Source: Prochlorococcus sp. AG-436-J02 (GTDB lineage Bacteria > Cyanobacteriota > Cyanobacteriia > PCC-6307 > Cyanobiaceae). Taken from it: 64,000 nucleotides of DNA. Numbering within the stretch: the first letter of the stretch is position 1; every line of letters begins with the position of its first letter. The stretch lies in assembly GCA_003212625.1 (NCBI GenBank), contig QCPI01000001.1:124001-188000 (forward strand), written 5' to 3'. The notes below the pieces were generated by a model. That model was not told the origin of the DNA. It saw nothing but the letters and a program-made list of their open reading frames with translations, and did not search any database. This document shows, piece after piece, positions 46,835 to 56,275 of the stretch. The translations under genes were made by a program, and so were the position numbers.

Positions 46835-46977
46835 AGAACACCGATAAGTTGATCCAATGATTATTGATTTATGACTTGTAAAAAATAATGTGAAAAACGA
46901 GAACAAAATAGGTTTTATTTGATTTATATAAGTAAGCTTGTCATAACAAAAATAAAGAATTTTTTCACACTAAGAAA

Positions 46978-47253
46978 ATGAGCCCCAAAGCTTCTAATTC
47001 CAAAAAAACTAAGGAAAAGTCAATCAAGACAAATAAAGTGGAAGGAAATAAATTTAAGAAATCAAGCTCTCAAGATCAAGATGTATTAGTTAATCTTCCA
47101 GCTGGTTTAAAATATAAAGTTCCTGGTAAACGTCAGAGAGTAATTATAGGCTCAATAGTAATTGGTTTGAATGTTTTATTAGTTATCAGCGTACTTGTTT
47201 ATTTTTATAGTCCTTCTTTTCAAGATTTTATTTACAATTTTGGACGCAGCTAG
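46978..47253 (+). CDS. Hypothetical single-span membrane protein
   Basis: A 91-residue protein. A long lysine/serine-rich, probably disordered N-terminus (1-50) is followed by KVPGKRQRVIIGSIVIGLNV, a single helix (about 55-77) and a short tail (FQDFIYNFGRS). Basic residues before the helix put the N-terminus in the cytoplasm or stroma. Similar layouts exist among small photosystem-associated proteins, but no name can be given. Confidence 0.55.
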   Translation: MSPKASNSKKTKEKSIKTNKVEGNKFKKSSSQDQDVLVNLPAGLKYKVPGKRQRVIIGSIVIGLNVLLVISVLVYFYSPSFQDFIYNFGRS

Positions 47254-47422
47254 TTATTTTCTCACCTTTATATTTGAATTAAATCAATTAAATCGTTTTT
47301 CTTGGAATAGGAAAATATTACTATTAAGTAAAAGTAAAAGTAAAGTTTAGCTAAGAATATTTTTTTAGAGTTCTCCAATTGCACTGGAATATTTTACTCT
47401 TTGTTAGAGATAGGAAGTCGCA

Positions 47423-47608
47423 ATGGAACAAAAGAAAGGCTCAGAACAAAAAACAATAAAGATTCCACAACAACGAAAGACAACTCTTAAATGGGGAATT
47501 AATGGTGAGCTCTCATCTATAGATATGGTTCGTATATTAGACCGTTTAAATGATCAAGATTTAACTGAATGTGAAATACCCTTAGAAACAGAAAAAAATT
47601 ATAAGTAA
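47423..47608 (+). CDS. Small hypothetical soluble protein
   Basis: A 61-residue protein with a basic N-terminal third (QKTIKIPQQRKTTLKWGING) and an acidic second half (SIDMVRILDRLNDQDLTECE). ATG 47423 with AGGAAG ten bases upstream. No membrane segment. It lies 17 bases before the next gene in the same direction, so the pair may be co-transcribed. Unknown. Confidence 0.5.
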   Translation: MEQKKGSEQKTIKIPQQRKTTLKWGINGELSSIDMVRILDRLNDQDLTECEIPLETEKNYK

Positions 47609-47625
47609 AAATATATTTTAATCTA

Positions 47626-47865
47626 ATGAAGTTAACTATTGCATTTATCTCTTTAATAGCAATACTTTTTTGGTGTTTATACTTTTTTACTGGCTATAAG
47701 TCAGCGTTTGAAGCTGATCAGCAATGTCATTATGAAATGAGATTAAAATCTATTGAAATAGAAGGCTTGGGTTGCGATCATGATCTTGAAACCCATCAAT
47801 GGCTCCTTTACCGGAAGGGGAATAATGACCAACCTTCTCAAGTGATTGAACGTTATCGCTATTAA
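47626..47865 (+). CDS. Small hypothetical membrane-anchored protein
   Basis: A 79-residue protein. One N-terminal helix (KLTIAFISLIAILFWCLYFF) precedes a soluble part with QCHYEMRLKSIEIEGLGCDH, whose two Cys could pair, and an end rich in charged residues. Its stop overlaps that of the leftward neighbour by four bases (TTAA at 47862-47865). Confidence 0.55.
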   Translation: MKLTIAFISLIAILFWCLYFFTGYKSAFEADQQCHYEMRLKSIEIEGLGCDHDLETHQWLLYRKGNNDQPSQVIERYRY

Positions 47866-48074
47866 CCTATAAACTTTTTATTTATTGCTGGAAATATATT
47901 TATAGCCACTATTGATGATATAATAGCTGTAATTATAAAAGTTGAATATTGCCCTAAGGAGCCAGGAAGATATGTATTTTGGAGAAAGTAAAAATCAATC
48001 AGTGAGCCTATTGTTCCCCAAATAATTATCCATACTGATACATATGAAATACCTACTATCTTTTTTTTATTCAT
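47862..48074 (-). CDS. Small hypothetical two-helix membrane protein
   Basis: A 70-residue protein with helices at about residues 7-30 (VGISYVSVWIIIWGTIGSLI) and 43-62 (YSTFIITAIISSIVAINIFP). Basic at both ends (MNKKK, NKKFIG), suggesting both ends in the cytoplasm or stroma. It lies 47 bases downstream of the Hli gene at 48122 on the same strand. Unknown function. Confidence 0.55.
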   Translation of the reverse strand: MNKKKIVGISYVSVWIIIWGTIGSLIDFYFLQNTYLPGSLGQYSTFIITAIISSIVAINIFPAINKKFIG

Positions 48075-48121
48075 GGTTTTGAAATGATTAGATAAGTTAA
48101 TATAATATAAAGATATCTATT

Positions 48122-48415
48122 TTAGTTGATTCCAAAAAGTTTCTGGGTTGCTGGTTCTCCAGCAAAAGCGAGTTCAGTGAGTATAAGCATTAAAAAACCG
48201 ATCATAGCTACTCTTGCATTAACCAGTTCAGCATTTTGATTGAAACCAAAAACTTGTTTTATTTCTTCTCCTCTATTGTTTATCCATTTAGGGGATGAAT
48301 TGATACTTGAACTTTGATTAATAAGTTTAGGATCATTTATAGGTGCGATATTTTTTATATCATCTAACTCTGAATTAGCATTGTTATTATTAGTCTGTGA
48401 ATCTTTATCAGACAT
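48122..48415 (-). CDS. hli: Hli-type chlorophyll-binding-like protein with N-terminal extension
   Basis: A 97-residue protein. The first 60 residues are Asn/Ser-rich and probably disordered; then FGFNQNAELVNARVAMIGFL carries the Hli motif (AExxNxRxAMxGF, with NAR for NGR), continuing LMLILTELAFAG. Glu, Asn and Arg of the pigment-binding site are kept. Longer than the tiny Hli proteins of the 3747-4252 cassette, like the long Hli type. Membrane photoprotection role by family. Confidence 0.75.
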   Translation of the reverse strand: MSDKDSQTNNNNANSELDDIKNIAPINDPKLINQSSSINSSPKWINNRGEEIKQVFGFNQNAELVNARVAMIGFLMLILTELAFAGEPATQKLFGIN

Positions 48416-48454
48416 TTTAACTTCGAATAAATATATAATTAAAATTATACGCTA

Positions 48455-48607
48455 TTACTTTAGGATTTTCTTATAATGTCTTTTTTTTAGAGATTTCACC
48501 ATTCGTTTCGATTTTTTTGACAAGGAGTAAATTTCGGCTTTATTTATAACAAAACCTGAAATTGAAATGAAAAGAATAAATAAAAATAAAAATCCTAAAG
48601 TGTTCAT
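48455..48607 (-). CDS. Small basic membrane protein, 50 aa
   Basis: ATG 48607 to TAA 48455-48457. A helix (MNTLGFLFLFILFISISGFV) precedes a strongly basic tail (SKKSKRMVKSLKKRHYKKIL), a typical single-span N-out/C-in layout. It lies 39 bases before the Hli gene in the same direction and might share its message. Unrecognised. Confidence 0.45.
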   Translation of the reverse strand: MNTLGFLFLFILFISISGFVINKAEIYSLSKKSKRMVKSLKKRHYKKILK

Positions 48608-48791
48608 GCTTAAATGTCATCCTAAAAGTATATTAGCGATTTTCGAAGTTAATATATTAAAAAGGAAAATACTGTTTATATATTCTTAACTACATTATCA
48701 TGTTTCTTATTAAGTTTTGTTCGACTATTAATTGATAGCTTGTTTTAATTTGCTTTCCTTGCTAAAAAACTTATTACTATGATTTATCTTA

Positions 48792-48905
48792 ATGAATAGT
48801 CCTGTTTTAATTGTTTTTGCTTTGGTTTCTGTTGGACTTGTTGTTGTTGGACTCCGAGAGCTAGTAAAAGAACTTACTGTTGCATATAAAAGGAAGCTTG
48901 GTTGA
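48792..48905 (+). CDS. Small single-span membrane protein, 37 aa
   Basis: ATG 48792 to TGA 48903-48905. A hydrophobic first half (MNSPVLIVFALVSVGLVVVG) precedes a charged amphipathic end (LRELVKELTVAYKRKLG). It resembles the small one-helix subunits of photosynthetic or respiratory complexes in layout, but matches none I can recall. Its stop overlaps the TTG start of the next gene. Confidence 0.5.
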   Translation: MNSPVLIVFALVSVGLVVVGLRELVKELTVAYKRKLG

Positions 48906-49363
48906 AAATTATGCTATTAAATTCTACTTGGTTGATTCCTGGTATTCCAATAATTGCATCTATTTTTATAACATTGCTTTTATTGAGTTTTAGTAAAACA
49001 ATGAATAGGCTGACTAAGCCAGTTTCATACTTTCTTATTATTAGTCTTATAATTTCGGAAATAATTAACTTTATTTTCTTTAAAAATAATATCTCTGGTC
49101 ATTATCTTCTTTTTGGAAGCAATTTTGAATTAGTTTTGGATAGACCAGCGATACTTTTTGCCGAATCAATGGGCTTTGTTGTCCTATTAATTATGCTTTT
49201 TTCCCTTGCCAAGTTACAAAGAAGAAATGGTTACGTTAGATACTTTATTATTCTAGGATTCTTAAGTGGTTTCCTTTACTTGTTCTCTTTTACTGGAAGT
49301 CTATTTCATGAATTTTATGATCCTTTTATATCATATTTAGATATAAAAGGTATATCTTTCTAG
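48902..49363 (+). CDS. NdhF/NuoL N-terminus-like membrane protein
   Basis: A 153-residue protein with about four helices. The opening (STWLIPGIPIIASIFITLLL), the strand-like FGSNFELVLDRPAILFAESM, and NGYVRYFIILGFLSGFLYLF follow the layout of the first part of the NDH-1 subunit NdhF, including the R-x-x-x-x-F-x-x-L-G-F pattern, but the protein ends where the proton-pumping core would begin. It is therefore either a truncated relative or an independent small protein. TTG start 48902 overlaps the previous stop; ATG 48911 is an alternative. Confidence 0.5.
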   Translation: MKIMLLNSTWLIPGIPIIASIFITLLLLSFSKTMNRLTKPVSYFLIISLIISEIINFIFFKNNISGHYLLFGSNFELVLDRPAILFAESMGFVVLLIMLFSLAKLQRRNGYVRYFIILGFLSGFLYLFSFTGSLFHEFYDPFISYLDIKGISF

Positions 49364-49498
49364 AGTGATTATTTGATAATAGAAAAAAACTAAAAGAAAA
49401 ATAATTTAAGTTTGAAGAATGGAAAATATAATTCTCTATTGTCATAACATCTGACTTGTAATAAAATAAAAATAATTTTTTGGATTTAAGGTTTTACT

Positions 49499-50716
49499 TT
49501 GAGTGTAAATAAATCTTTAGATCTCCCAAGTGATATTGCATTAGTACATGAATGGTTTACCTCAAGATCTACTGGTGGCGCTGAGAATGTTGTTCAGGTA
49601 ATTGATGATTTGTTGACTGAGATTAAATCACAGCCAGTACTTTTTTCTTTGGTAAATGAAGATAATATTCTAAAAAGTAGTTGGTTGTTTAATAGAAAAG
49701 TCAAAACCAGCTTTATTCAAAAATTACCTTTCGGAATCTCACATGTTCAACAATATTTACCTCTTTTGCCTTTTGCTATTGAACAACTTGATTTAGAAGG
49801 ATATCCATTGGTTATAAGCAGTAGCCACCTTGTTGCAAAGGGTGTTTTGACTTCTCCTGATCAACTTCATATTAGTTATGTACATACACCTGTCAGATAC
49901 GCGTGGGATCAGATGAATATATATTTGAAAAAATCTTTTTTAAGAAGAATAGGTTTAGGGCCATTAATTAGATGGGAGTTGCATTCTTTGAGAAAATGGG
50001 ATCAATTAAGTAGTACAAGAATAGATTACTTACTAGCAAATTCTAATTTTACTGCGAAGAGAATTTGGAAGTACTGGAAAAGGCGCTCAGAGGTTCTTCA
50101 CCCTCCTGTGAATGTAAATCGTTTTGAATGGAATAAGCCTAGAGAAGATTTTTATCTAAGTGTTTGCAGATTGGTTCCTAATAAAAGGGTTGACTTGCTT
50201 GTTAGAGCTTTTAATAGGCTTCAATTACCTCTAATTATCGTTGGAGATGGTGTAGAAAAATCATATTTAAAAGAGATTGCAGGTCCAACTGTTCAAATTC
50301 TTGGTTTTCAAAGTGGTGAGAAGATTGAAAATCTAATGAGCCAATGCCGAGCATTTGTATATGCTGGTATTGAGGACTTTGGAATCGCTCCCGTGGAGGC
50401 AATGGCTTCAGGGGCTCCTGTAATTGCTTTTGGTAAGGGAGGGATCTTAGATACTGTTAAATGCTTTAATTCTAGTTCAGATAAAGATGCAACTGGTCTT
50501 TTATTTTCTTCTCAGACAGTGAACTCTTTAGTTGAGGCAATCGAATTTTTTAAGGAAAAAGAACTTTGGAGAGATTTTAATTCTGAATTAATTAGAAAAT
50601 GGGCTAATTCTTTTTCTCAAGATTCATTTAAGCTCAGATTTGAGAAAACCATAAATAGAGTGTGGAGTGAGCATAAAAATTCTTGTGACATTACTACTAG
50701 TGACCTTGGGTATTGA
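49499..50716 (+). CDS. Glycosyltransferase, GT4 family
   Basis: A 405-residue GT-B enzyme starting at TTG 49499. The N-terminal domain has ALVHEWFTSRSTGGAENVVQ and HISYVHTPVRYAWDQMNIYL; the C-terminal domain has FYLSVCRLVPNKRVDLLVRA and the donor-binding GIEDFGIAPVEAMASGAPVI. It transfers a sugar to a lipid-linked or polymer acceptor; the exact sugar is unknown. It pairs with the sugar transferase that follows after 66 bases. Confidence 0.85.
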   Translation: MSVNKSLDLPSDIALVHEWFTSRSTGGAENVVQVIDDLLTEIKSQPVLFSLVNEDNILKSSWLFNRKVKTSFIQKLPFGISHVQQYLPLLPFAIEQLDLEGYPLVISSSHLVAKGVLTSPDQLHISYVHTPVRYAWDQMNIYLKKSFLRRIGLGPLIRWELHSLRKWDQLSSTRIDYLLANSNFTAKRIWKYWKRRSEVLHPPVNVNRFEWNKPREDFYLSVCRLVPNKRVDLLVRAFNRLQLPLIIVGDGVEKSYLKEIAGPTVQILGFQSGEKIENLMSQCRAFVYAGIEDFGIAPVEAMASGAPVIAFGKGGILDTVKCFNSSSDKDATGLLFSSQTVNSLVEAIEFFKEKELWRDFNSELIRKWANSFSQDSFKLRFEKTINRVWSEHKNSCDITTSDLGY

Positions 50717-50782
50717 TTAAAAAAATCTGAATTAAGTATGTTGTTAAATGGTTGCAGTTTGATCTTCTTAACTCAATAATTT

Positions 50783-51535
50783 GTGCAAACTAATCCCAGA
50801 CATTCTTTATTACGGTGGTCTGAGTTCCGTAAAGGCTCTCCGAAAATTCCTGATGAAGTAATCTCAAGAAAACCTTCTTCTTTGCCGGCTGAAGAAATAA
50901 TAAGGAATCAGAGTCTATATGGACGCACTTTGAAAAGGATAGGAGATGTTATTTTTTCTTTATTAGTTTTAATTTTAGGTTTGCCAATATTTATTTTAAT
51001 TGGAGCATTAGTTAAATTAAGTTCTCCTGGACCTATTTTTTATATTCAAAAAAGGATAGGAAGAAACTATAGAGAATTTGGATGTATTAAGTTTCGTACT
51101 ATGTATAAAGATGCTGATGAATTGCTTCCAAATTTATTAGAGAAATCTCCTATTATGAGAAAAGAATTTGAAAAAGATTATAAATTACGTCATGATCCTA
51201 GAATAACAAAACTAGGTAGGTTTCTTAGAGTATCAAGTCTAGATGAATTGCCCCAATTCTTTAATGTTCTCAAAGGGGAAATGAGTGTTGTTGGACCTAG
51301 GCCGATAGTTAGTAATGAGATTAGTAAATATAGTCTTTTTATGGATGAAGTTATATCTGTGAGGCCAGGCTTAACTGGATTATGGCAGGTTAGTGGTAGA
51401 AATAATCTTAGTTATAAAAAAAGGGTTCAATTAGATTTTCTCTATGCTAGAAATAGAAACTTTATTCTTGATTTAGAAATTATTATTCTTACACTAGGCG
51501 TATTACTTTTCCCAATGGATAGAGGTGCTTTTTGA
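50783..51535 (+). CDS. Initiating sugar-phosphate transferase (polyprenyl-P)
   Basis: A 250-residue bacterial sugar transferase of the WcaJ/RfbP type, starting at GTG 50783. One helix at about 54-76 (DVIFSLLVLILGLPIFILIG), then the cytosolic catalytic domain: KFRTMYKDADELLPN, LRVSSLDELPQFFNVLKGEM, SVVGPRPIV and VRPGLTGLWQVSGRNNLSYK. It loads the first sugar-1-phosphate on undecaprenyl phosphate for a polysaccharide. No flippase or polymerase is in the window. Converges with cobD at a 2-base gap. Confidence 0.9.
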   Translation: MQTNPRHSLLRWSEFRKGSPKIPDEVISRKPSSLPAEEIIRNQSLYGRTLKRIGDVIFSLLVLILGLPIFILIGALVKLSSPGPIFYIQKRIGRNYREFGCIKFRTMYKDADELLPNLLEKSPIMRKEFEKDYKLRHDPRITKLGRFLRVSSLDELPQFFNVLKGEMSVVGPRPIVSNEISKYSLFMDEVISVRPGLTGLWQVSGRNNLSYKKRVQLDFLYARNRNFILDLEIIILTLGVLLFPMDRGAF

Positions 51536-51537
51536 AC

Positions 51538-52542
51538 TTATAAACGTAACAATTCCATTATTAATGTAAAAAATAGGATCCAAATGAATTCAAGTCTAAG
51601 ACTTAGATTAAGGATCCTTTTTATTGAATCTACAGTTGCTATTGGATAAGATTTTGCTATTAACGGTTTTAATTTTTTTGTGCCTTTGTAATAATTTACC
51701 CCACCCATCCTGACTTCGGCACAATAGGCAAATATTGCTTCGGAAATTCCTGAGTTTGGAGAAGAATCAATTATTCCATCCTTCCAAGCTAGACGGATAG
51801 TTTTTAAAATTGATTGTTTTGGTTTGCAGCAAAAAGGAAGCGTTATTAATACAAATCTTGATGGAATCCATGTCATGAAATCATCCAGTTTTGCTCCAGT
51901 GAATCCAAGCCATTTTAATTTCCCTTCTTTATATCCCAGCATGGAATCAATAGTGCTTGATGCTTTAAAGATCCATGCCATTGTTAATGGACCTGGCATG
52001 AATTGATTAAATTTCCAAAAAGCAGTTCCTATAAACATCCAGAATAATGGAGCAAAAATACCATCTACAGAATTTTCACTTGCTGTTTCTGCTGAGGCTC
52101 TAAGGATCTCATGTTTATTTAAATTCTCAACATCTCTGCCAACTATATAACTTAATTTATGTTTTATCTTATTCATTTCATCTCTAGTATTTTTATGACT
52201 AATTGAATTGATAATCTCATAGATGCTTTTATTTAGACTTCTTGAAGCAAGTGAACTACTTAAAACAAAGGCAAATAATAATTTAATAAGAATAGGATTT
52301 TTTGGTTCATAGAATAAAAACAATCTTTCTATAATCCATCCAGTTATTCCACTTGAGGATACGACTGTAAATGTAATTATTGCACCTGCAATATATAATT
52401 TAAATATATTTTTTTTTGCTACTCGTTCAGCTAACCCTTTCAAGAAATGAATCATGGCACCCATAAATTGAACTGGGTGTGGCAATCTTTTGGGATCACC
52501 TATTAAAAGATCAAGAATGGCAGCAACTAAGATTAAGTTAAT
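51538..52542 (-). CDS. cobD: Adenosylcobinamide-phosphate synthase (CobD/CbiB)
   Basis: A polytopic membrane enzyme attaching aminopropanol phosphate to the corrin ring. Motifs: GDPKRLPHPVQFMGAMI near the N-terminus, SENSVDGIFAPLFWMFIG, ASSTIDSMLGYK, FGxxGAKLDD-like KWLGFTGAKLDDFMTWIPSR, and RLAWKDGIIDSSPNSGISEA. The conserved N-terminal GDP-RLPHPV cannot be reached from ATG, GTG or TTG: the only standard start (TTG 52485) falls inside it. An ATT at 52542 (or ATC 52545) gives the expected length, so I placed the start there. It follows ilvC by 8 bases. Confidence 0.82.
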   Translation of the reverse strand: MNLILVAAILDLLIGDPKRLPHPVQFMGAMIHFLKGLAERVAKKNIFKLYIAGAIITFTVVSSSGITGWIIERLFLFYEPKNPILIKLLFAFVLSSSLASRSLNKSIYEIINSISHKNTRDEMNKIKHKLSYIVGRDVENLNKHEILRASAETASENSVDGIFAPLFWMFIGTAFWKFNQFMPGPLTMAWIFKASSTIDSMLGYKEGKLKWLGFTGAKLDDFMTWIPSRFVLITLPFCCKPKQSILKTIRLAWKDGIIDSSPNSGISEAIFAYCAEVRMGGVNYYKGTKKLKPLIAKSYPIATVDSIKRILNLSLRLEFIWILFFTLIMELLRL

Positions 52543-52550
52543 GATATGTT

Positions 52551-53570
<1,020 letters not shown>

Positions 53571-53675
53571 TTAAGAATGAGCTTACGAAATAAAGTGCTA
53601 TTGAAACCACTTTCATTGATATATTTTTTTGACTATCAAGACAATTTAATTAATTAGAACAACAAAATTCTCAGA

Positions 53676-54278
53676 TTAACTTTCACTTGGATGAGTGATT
53701 ACTCGGTCGATTAGGCCATAATTTTTTGCTTCTTCCGCGCTTAAAAAATAATCACGATCAGTATCTTTTTCTATTTTTTCAAATGTTTGTCCTGTCATCT
53801 CTGCCATTGATTTATTGAGCATTTCTTTTATTCGCAGAATCTCACGCGCTTCAATCTCTATGTCGCTGGCTTGTCTTTGAGCAGTTCCACCAAGTGGCTG
53901 GTGAATCATGATTCTGCTATGAGGGAGTGCAAGCCGTTTGCCTTTTGTTCCTGCAGACAACAAAAAAGCACCCATTGAGGCCGCTAAACCAACACAAATG
54001 GTTACTAAGTCGCTTTTTACATATTTCATCGTGTCATAGATAGCTAAACCAGCTGTTACTGAGCCTCCTGGACTATTGATATATAAATAAATAGGTTTGC
54101 TGCTGTCTTCAGAATCAAGATAAAGCATTTGGGCTACAAGGCTATTTGCAATTCCGTCATTGACTTCTTGTCCGAGGAATAGAATTCTCTCTGCACCAAG
54201 TCTTGTATATATATCTACCCATCTTTCGAATTGACTTCCTGGAAGACGGTATGGAACGCTTGGAGTACCTATTGGCAT
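53676..54278 (-). CDS. clpP: ATP-dependent Clp protease, proteolytic subunit
   Basis: A 200-residue serine protease subunit. Catalytic Ser101 is in [20 protein letters not shown], His126 in [11 protein letters not shown] and the Asp in [14 protein letters not shown]. The opening [20 protein letters not shown] is also typical. It forms a mixed ring with ClpR in cyanobacteria. Encoded 66 bases downstream of clpR in the same direction. Confidence 0.95.
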   Translation of the reverse strand: MPIGTPSVPYRLPGSQFERWVDIYTRLGAERILFLGQEVNDGIANSLVAQMLYLDSEDSSKPIYLYINSPGGSVTAGLAIYDTMKYVKSDLVTICVGLAASMGAFLLSAGTKGKRLALPHSRIMIHQPLGGTAQRQASDIEIEAREILRIKEMLNKSMAEMTGQTFEKIEKDTDRDYFLSAEEAKNYGLIDRVITHPSES

Positions 54279-54344
54279 GATTAATTAATGTTGAATGATT
54301 AATGTGAAAGATTTAAAAATAATTTTTTAATAAATTCAGATTGA

Positions 54345-55019
54345 TTATTTGGGGAAAACTTTCTCACTTGGTAAGTCTTTTCTACTAGTAAGAACTCTAT
54401 CTATGACTCCATATTCTACGGCCTCTTGAGGGTTTAGATAGCTCATTCGATCGGAGTCTTTTGATAATTGATCTACTGATCTTCCAGTGTTTTGGCTAAG
54501 GATTTCTAACATTGCTTTTTTATTATGTATGACTTCCTTTGCTCTGATTTGAATGTCAGTTGCTTGACCTTGCGCCCCACTTCTGGGCTGATGAAGAACA
54601 ATTGAAGCATGTGGTAAGGCCGCTCTTTGTCCTTTGGTCCCAGCAGAGAGAATTACTGCTGCTGTTCCCATTGCTTGACCAATGCAAATTGTGTGAACAG
54701 GAGGCTTGACATATCTCAGAGTGTCGCAGATTGCGAATGCTTCTGTTTCAAATCCAATTGCATCACCTGTATACCAACTTGTTCCAGTTGAGTTTATATA
54801 GAAATAAATAGGTTTTTCAGAATTATCAAATTCCAGAAAAAGAAGTTGAGCAATAATTAGTTCAGTTACATCCATCCCCAGTTGCCTTTTGGCATCATCA
54901 TCGGAAAATAATGGCAAGCCTAAATAAACTATCCTTTCTTTCAAAAGAAGTGAGGGTAAATCAGGAGGTGGAGTTCTCATTACGGCTGAATCGCCATAAT
55001 AAGGTTGAGATGCAGTCAT
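54345..55019 (-). CDS. clpR: ClpR, inactive Clp protease subunit
   Basis: A 224-residue ClpP-fold protein without the catalytic serine: ICIGQAMGTAAVILSAGTKG has Gly118 where ClpP has Ser. His143 (VLHQPRSG) remains. The insertion STGTSWYTGDAIGFETEAFA in place of the short ClpP loop is the ClpR hallmark. Together with ClpP it forms the ClpP3/R core. Confidence 0.92.
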   Translation of the reverse strand: MTASQPYYGDSAVMRTPPPDLPSLLLKERIVYLGLPLFSDDDAKRQLGMDVTELIIAQLLFLEFDNSEKPIYFYINSTGTSWYTGDAIGFETEAFAICDTLRYVKPPVHTICIGQAMGTAAVILSAGTKGQRAALPHASIVLHQPRSGAQGQATDIQIRAKEVIHNKKAMLEILSQNTGRSVDQLSKDSDRMSYLNPQEAVEYGVIDRVLTSRKDLPSEKVFPK

Positions 55020-55057
55020 ATGAAGTTAAGTCTTCTTGGATTTGAGCCTAGCTAGAT

Positions 55058-56167
55058 CTAGCCTTGAGATGCTTTTGTTGTTTCAAATTTGTTCGGGGGC
55101 TGATCATTGGAAGCTTTACTAAAAACCATTCTGCCTGTCGGTGTTTGTAATGCTCCCGTAACAACAACTTCGATCCTTTTACCTATCCATTGGAGACCCT
55201 CTTCGATAACTACCATTGTGCCATCTTCAAGATAAGCAATACCCTGAGAATTTTCCTTACCTTCTCGAACTACTTTTAAATTTAACTTTTCACCAGGTTG
55301 AACTTCAGGCCTGACAGCAAGAACTAGATCACTTAGGTTTAAAACTTTTATTTCTTGTACTTGAGCTACTTGAGATAGGTTGTAATCAACAGTGATTAAT
55401 ATTCCTGAAATGTCTGAGGTTAATTTTAAAAGAATTTCATCAGTTCCCTTCCCTGCGTATTTTGTACTATTTATAACCAATCTTCTTCCATAACTTTCTC
55501 TCAATTGGTTTAGTAATTTTAAACCTCTTCTACCTTTTGCTCTTTTTTCATTATTACTTGAGTCAGCTAGTTTTTGTAGTTCATCAATAACAGAATGGGC
55601 TACAATGATTTGTCCCTCGATTAAACCAAATTTCAGCAGAGCTTGAATTCGACCATCAATTATTACACTTGTATCTAAAACTTTTGCTGTTGCTGGAGTG
55701 AGTATTCCATCTGCAACTAATAAGGATTCAGTGCTATTTGGATTAAAAAGTCGTAAAACTGTTCTGCCGTGAACATCAGCAAGATTATATCCAAGTACTC
55801 CGAAAAAAATATTGCTAAGCAAAGCAAAAATAGGTTTTACAAAAAATAATTCAGTGGGTAATGGTAGAAGTAGTACAGGCACTAATAAAAGGGTCGCTAT
55901 TATCAGGCCAAGAACTATCCCAACAGCTCTGCTTACTAGCAGATCAGTGGGCATAGTTCGTATGCTTTTATTTAACTTATTTCTAAATTGTTGAAATAGA
56001 AAGGCTATTAAAAGACCTATTAGAGCTGTTAATCCTGATAAAGCAATTTTGAAATTTTTTAGATTAGTTATTTGATCTAAAGTTTCTTGAGGTAACCAAT
56101 TCACTCCAATCCAACCGGTGATGGCACCTGAAATAAGAAATAAAACCAGAGTAACTAAGTCTGCCAT
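55058..56167 (-). CDS. PIN/TRAM-domain membrane protein (YacL-like)
   Basis: A 369-residue protein. Four N-terminal hydrophobic segments (about 1-22, 38-58, 85-105, 118-138) precede a PIN domain (VLDTSVIIDGRIQALLKFGL, IDELQKLADSSNNEKRAKGR, GILITVDYNLSQVA) and a C-terminal TRAM domain (GQGIAYLEDGTMVV-like, VVVTGALQTPTGRMVF). The PIN Asp residues are intact, so nuclease activity is possible but unproven. Leftward, 38 bases before clpR. Confidence 0.85.
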   Translation of the reverse strand: MADLVTLVLFLISGAITGWIGVNWLPQETLDQITNLKNFKIALSGLTALIGLLIAFLFQQFRNKLNKSIRTMPTDLLVSRAVGIVLGLIIATLLLVPVLLLPLPTELFFVKPIFALLSNIFFGVLGYNLADVHGRTVLRLFNPNSTESLLVADGILTPATAKVLDTSVIIDGRIQALLKFGLIEGQIIVAHSVIDELQKLADSSNNEKRAKGRRGLKLLNQLRESYGRRLVINSTKYAGKGTDEILLKLTSDISGILITVDYNLSQVAQVQEIKVLNLSDLVLAVRPEVQPGEKLNLKVVREGKENSQGIAYLEDGTMVVIEEGLQWIGKRIEVVVTGALQTPTGRMVFSKASNDQPPNKFETTKASQG

Positions 56168-56275
56168 ATATTCAGGTTATGCTCGCTTCTCGTTTTTTTC
56201 TAAAGCTTTATCTATTTTCAAAGATTTAGATTGTAAAAATGACCATTTATTTGGATTTGTATATTTAGTGCTCAA

